8,947 bases of DNA, taken from contig CALJQI010000327.1 in the NCBI GenBank assembly GCA_937980285.1, forward strand, positions 1 through 8,947, in the 5' to 3' direction. The notes beneath the pieces were generated by a model, which ran no database searches, was not told the DNA's origin, and was given only the letters and a program-made list of their open reading frames with translations. The translations under genes were made by a program, and so were the position numbers. Positions within the stretch are counted from its first letter, which is position 1; each line of letters opens with the position of its first letter. The DNA is from an uncultured Gammaproteobacteria bacterium. GTDB taxonomy: Bacteria > Pseudomonadota > Gammaproteobacteria > GCA-001735895. This document shows positions 5,813-8,947 of this stretch, one piece after another.

Positions 5813-7123
5813 ATGCTACAAAATCTGCGAACTTCCACCTGGTTTCTGAGTGGAATACTACTTGGCTTGTCGCTGGCGGTAGGCCACAGCGTTTACGCGC
5901 TAAAGGATGATGACAAGCAGATTCCTTTCGAAGACATACAGGCTTTTACCGAAGTCTTTTCCAAGGTCAAGTCCGACTACGTCGAAACGGTTGACGACAA
6001 GAAACTGATCGAGGACGCGATCCGCGGCATGCTAAACGGTCTCGATCCGCACTCCGCGTTCCTCAACACCAGCGAATTCAGCGATCTCAAGATCGGCACC
6101 ACCGGGCAATTCGGCGGTCTCGGCATCGAGGTCGGCATGGAGAACGGCTTCGTCAAGGTAATTTCACCGATCGACGACACGCCGGCTTCGCGCGCCGGCA
6201 TCCAGGCCAGCGACCTGATCATCAAGCTCGACGACAAGTCGGTCAAGGGCATGACGCTGAATGAAGCGGTCAAGATCATGCGCGGCAAACCCAATACCGA
6301 TATCGATCTGACCATCGTTCGCGAAGGCGAATCCCAGCCGCTGGTGATCAAAATCACGCGTGAAATCATTCGCGTGAAAAGCGTCAAGAACCGCATGCTC
6401 GAGCCGGGCTACGGCTATGTTCGCATTACCAATTTCCAGTCGCGCACCACCACCGACCTGCTGAAAGCAATTTCCGACCTGCAAAAGGAAGAGCGACTCA
6501 AGGGCATGGTGCTCGACCTGCGCAACAATCCCGGCGGCGTCCTCAACGGCGCGGTCGGCGTCTCTGACGCGTTTATCGATGACGGCCTGATCGTATACAC
6601 CGAGGGCCGGCTGGACGATTCCAGCCATCGCTACCTGGCGACCCCGGGCGATAGCCTCAACGGCGCGCCGCTGGTGGTGTTGATCAACGGTGGCTCGGCA
6701 TCGGCTTCCGAAATCGTCGCCGGCGCGGTGCAGGATCACAAGCGCGGCATCATCATGGGCACCAAGTCGTTTGGCAAGGGTTCGGTGCAAACCATCCAGG
6801 AACTGCGCAACGGTTCGGCGGTAAAGCTCACCACGGCGCGTTACTTCACGCCGAACGGGCGCTCGATCCAGGCCAAGGGCATCGAGCCGGATATCAAGCT
6901 GTCGACGCTGCGTCTCTCGGAAAATGACGAAAAGGCGCGTGATACCTATTCCGAGAGCGATCTCGAAGGACGCCTGAGCAATCCCAACGGCGAAGGCAAG
7001 GACGGCGAGAAGAGCAAGGCCGCGGAAGACAAGGAAGCGCTGGCGAAATCCGATTTCCAGCTCTACGAAGCGCTTAACCTGCTCAAGGGTTTGAATATCC
7101 TCGGCTCGCTCAGCAACGGCTAG
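5813..7123 (+). CDS. ctpA: Carboxy-terminal processing peptidase, S41 family (CtpA)
   Basis: This is a periplasmic serine protease that trims or degrades proteins from the C terminus; relatives control cell-wall hydrolases. The product has 436 residues. It has an N-terminal hydrophobic segment (about 10-29, signal peptide or anchor), a helical region including FTEVFSKVKSDYV, and the family motif GMLNGLDPHSAFL (72-84). A PDZ domain follows (about 98-185, with GGLGIE and SPIDDTPASRAGI), then the S41 core (about 195-365). GGSASASEIVAG (293-304) contains the expected nucleophile Ser297. FGKGSVQ (320-326) contains the general base Lys322, with Gln326 four residues on, the same spacing as Ser430/Lys455/Gln459 of E. 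coli Prc as I recall it. The Lys/Glu-rich stretch at 367-412 is probably a flexible linker. It looks catalytically complete. yibQ follows after 12 nt. Confidence 0.94.
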   Translation: MLQNLRTSTWFLSGILLGLSLAVGHSVYALKDDDKQIPFEDIQAFTEVFSKVKSDYVETVDDKKLIEDAIRGMLNGLDPHSAFLNTSEFSDLKIGTTGQFGGLGIEVGMENGFVKVISPIDDTPASRAGIQASDLIIKLDDKSVKGMTLNEAVKIMRGKPNTDIDLTIVREGESQPLVIKITREIIRVKSVKNRMLEPGYGYVRITNFQSRTTTDLLKAISDLQKEERLKGMVLDLRNNPGGVLNGAVGVSDAFIDDGLIVYTEGRLDDSSHRYLATPGDSLNGAPLVVLINGGSASASEIVAGAVQDHKRGIIMGTKSFGKGSVQTIQELRNGSAVKLTTARYFTPNGRSIQAKGIEPDIKLSTLRLSENDEKARDTYSESDLEGRLSNPNGEGKDGEKSKAAEDKEALAKSDFQLYEALNLLKGLNILGSLSNG

Positions 7124-7135
7124 ACAAAGGGCTCG

Positions 7136-7921
7136 ATGCGACCATTCTGGTTGACCCTGCTGGCGCTGCTGGCCACTTCGGCCGCAGCCGACCAGCGGCC
7201 GGTGCTATCGCTTGTGATCGACGATCTCGGCTACTCGCTGGAAAACGGCATGGCCGCGATCGAGCTCGACGGCGATCATACCTATGCAATTCTGCCGGGA
7301 GCGGTTTACAGTCGCAAACTCGCCCGCCACGCGCATGACAACAATAAGGAAGTGATACTGCACCTGCCGATGCAATCGATCAGCTCGCGCGCGGCACACG
7401 AACCGAACGCGCTCAACGAGGCGATGGACGAAGACCAGCTGAGCACAAACGTGCATTCGCTACTGGCGGAAATCCCCTTCATTCGCGGCGTCAACAATCA
7501 CATGGGCAGTCATCTGACCGAGTTCGATTTTTTCATGCGCCCGGTGATGGACAGCATCCGCGGCTACAATCCGAACCTGTATTTCCTCGACAGTCGCACC
7601 TCGCCGCGCAGCGTCGCCCACGCGCAGGCGCTGGACGCAGGGCTGAGCGCGATCACGCGCGACGTCTTTCTCGATAACGAGCGCAACCTGGAGTCGATAC
7701 GTTTACAGTATCGCATCTGGCTCACACAGGCGCGCGAACGCGGCTCGGCGATCGCCATCGGCCACCCCTATCCGAATACGCTAAGCGTGCTGCGTGAGAA
7801 CCTGGGCATGGCCAATACCGATTTCAGGTTCCTGCGAATTTCGAGCCTGATCGGTGAACGCAAATCGCTACAAACATCCCAGTCCGAGACCCTGCCCACA
7901 ACGGCGGCCGCGGGGCAATAA
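7136..7921 (+). CDS. yibQ: YibQ family divergent polysaccharide deacetylase
   Basis: The 261-residue product has a signal peptide (about 1-18, cut after SAAA) and a single divergent polysaccharide-deacetylase domain. LSLVIDDLGY (24-33) carries the paired aspartates Asp29/Asp30. HLPMQ (76-80) and GVNNHMGSHLT (118-128) supply His122 and His126, which with an Asp could form a metal site. IAIGHPYPNTL is the conserved late motif. The position near envC and ctpA suggests an envelope role. The substrate is unknown in this family, and deacetylase activity is a family inference. It is translationally close to ctpA (12-nt gap; AAAGGG at 7126-7131 as ribosome binding site). The tail after SLIGERKS is low-complexity Ser/Thr/Ala and probably disordered. 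Confidence 0.92.
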   Translation: MRPFWLTLLALLATSAAADQRPVLSLVIDDLGYSLENGMAAIELDGDHTYAILPGAVYSRKLARHAHDNNKEVILHLPMQSISSRAAHEPNALNEAMDEDQLSTNVHSLLAEIPFIRGVNNHMGSHLTEFDFFMRPVMDSIRGYNPNLYFLDSRTSPRSVAHAQALDAGLSAITRDVFLDNERNLESIRLQYRIWLTQARERGSAIAIGHPYPNTLSVLRENLGMANTDFRFLRISSLIGERKSLQTSQSETLPTTAAAGQ

Positions 7922-8071
7922 CCAACCCGCCTGCTTTGCCAGGACGATGAATTACCCTGCAATCGAGACCGCGTGCATTACCTTGCGCTAAATCGGCTCC
8001 AAAACCTGTAGCTGAACGAAATGCCCGCAGCCTGCAAATCGCCTGCGGCGATCTTGCCGGCAAAAACCGGC
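7922..8071. other. Convergent intergenic region with weak hairpins
   Basis: These 150 bp lie between two converging genes. ATCGCC (8038-8043) and GGCGAT (8047-8052) form a 6-bp stem with a 3-nt loop. GCCGG (8056-8060) and CCGGC (8067-8071) form a 5-bp stem around CAAAAA, ending exactly at the amidase stop codon. Neither is followed by a T run on either strand, so I call them only possible transcription-end structures. No small gene with a ribosome binding site is visible. Confidence 0.25.
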
Positions 8072-8947
8072 TTATAGCGGCGGCCGCTGAAAACCGCCCA
8101 TCAGGGCTTCAACCTGCTGCGCCAGCGCCAGCGCGAGGTCTTCGCGCCAGGGCGGGGCCAGGATCTGCACGCCGACCGGCAAGCCGTCGGCGCTGCTGCC
8201 GGCGCGCACCGATACGCCGGGCCAGCCGAGCAGGTTGAAAATCTGGATATAGCCCCATTGGTCGAAGCTGTCGTCATGCGAGGCTTTGTGCGGCCGCGCC
8301 AGCGCAAATGAAACCGGGCACAAGATGGCATCGTAATCGTTGAAAAACCCGAGCGCCTGGCTGCGGATCTCGTCAATGGCTTCGAGTACGGCGGGATCGA
8401 GCCGGTTAGCGGCCGCTATGCCCTGCTCGGTAAGATAGCCGTCGAGTTCCTCCGAAGGCTGCCCGGTACCGTAACGTTTAAGCAAACGCATGATATAGCC
8501 GGCGTTGGTGGCTTCGCGAAATTCAGTCGTCAGGTTTACCAGCCGTCGCGTTTGCGGCAACAGCTTTTCCTGCAGATCGAAGCCCGCGTCATGCAACGCC
8601 CTGGCGGTGGCTGCGACCACACGCTGGATATCATCGGCCGGAGTTACGATACCGTTATCGGCGTACCAGGCGATGCGCAGGCGCGAGCAATCTACCGCCT
8701 GCGGGTCACCCACGGGAACCGGCACCACGGCCGGGTCGCGGCCATCGGGGCCGCAGATCAAAGGCAGCGCGATATTCAGGTCTTCGACGTAACGCGCCAT
8801 CGGGCCGATCTGCGTCAGGCAATCCAGCACGCCGCCGAAGGGCACGATGTGTCCGCTGCGCGGCGTGCGCCCCGAGGTCGGCTTGATGCCTGCAATACCG
8901 CAAAGATGCGCCGGCTCGCGGATGCTGCCGCCGGTGTCCGAGCCAAG
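8072..8947 (-). CDS. Amidase-signature family enzyme (N-terminal part outside window)
   Basis: The frame is open from the window edge to TAA at 8074-8072, giving 291 C-terminal residues. The visible part begins inside the amidase signature: LGSDTGGSIREPAHLCGIAG, then IKPTSGR. The Ser of GGSIR (codon at 8926-8924) is the expected nucleophile of the Ser-cisSer-Lys triad; the other two residues lie upstream of the window. QIGPMARYVEDLNIALPLICGPDGRDP, ILCPVSFALARPH and FNLLGWPGVSVRAG are typical downstream blocks. Family members hydrolyse amide bonds of many kinds (acetamidase, fatty-acid amide, GatA-type), and the substrate cannot be told here. The lack of neighbouring gatB or gatC within view gives no support for GatA. 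A GTG at 8845 is not a real start, because the conserved signature lies before it. Confidence 0.9.
   Translation of the reverse strand, partial: LGSDTGGSIREPAHLCGIAGIKPTSGRTPRSGHIVPFGGVLDCLTQIGPMARYVEDLNIALPLICGPDGRDPAVVPVPVGDPQAVDCSRLRIAWYADNGIVTPADDIQRVVAATARALHDAGFDLQEKLLPQTRRLVNLTTEFREATNAGYIMRLLKRYGTGQPSEELDGYLTEQGIAAANRLDPAVLEAIDEIRSQALGFFNDYDAILCPVSFALARPHKASHDDSFDQWGYIQIFNLLGWPGVSVRAGSSADGLPVGVQILAPPWREDLALALAQQVEALMGGFQRPPL

Noticed and set aside
8056..8071. Hairpin at the amidase stop as a rho-independent terminator
   Set aside because: The 5-bp stem has no following T run on either strand, so it is too weak to call a terminator.

Overview
This is an ordinary stretch of core gammaproteobacterial chromosome. 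It is moderately GC-rich and densely packed, with no transposase, integrase, CRISPR array, rRNA or tRNA visible. The evidence for a gammaproteobacterium is an MSHA-pilus operon start, plus recognisable pieces of the E. coli yibN-grxC-secB-gpsA-cysE-trmL and envC-yibQ neighbourhoods. I cannot name a genus.

Left part (1-1640, minus strand): the first two genes of an MSHA-type pilus operon. These are mshI (PilM-like) and a PilN-like gene that starts inside the mshI stop codon and runs off the window. A leader of about 200 nt precedes them, and it can fold into two mutually exclusive hairpins. trmL (tRNA wobble 2'-O-methyltransferase) is transcribed divergently from the leader.

Middle (2125-4416, minus strand): an apparent operon in the order ArsR-family regulator, yibN (membrane-anchored rhodanese), secB (export chaperone), gpsA (glycerol-3-phosphate dehydrogenase). 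It converges on trmL with a 10-nt gap. The regulator carries a Cys41/Cys107 pair in the positions of the persulfide-sensing SqrR/BigR/YgaV group, and it lies directly upstream of a sulfurtransferase. This is the most interesting feature of the window. grxC and cysE, present in the E. coli version of the locus, are absent here.

Right part (4478-7921, plus strand): envC (non-catalytic LytM amidase activator), ctpA (S41 carboxy-terminal processing protease) and yibQ (divergent polysaccharide deacetylase family). All three are envelope proteins with N-terminal export signals or signal anchors, and the set probably serves cell-wall remodelling and septal splitting. The regulator and envC are divergent across 61 bp, which hold an AT-rich inverted repeat lying over the possible -10 elements of both. 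The window ends with the C-terminal two thirds of an amidase-signature enzyme on the minus strand, convergent with yibQ.

I found no clearly new biological system. The best leads are the thiol-type regulator with its shared operator, and the msh leader RNA.
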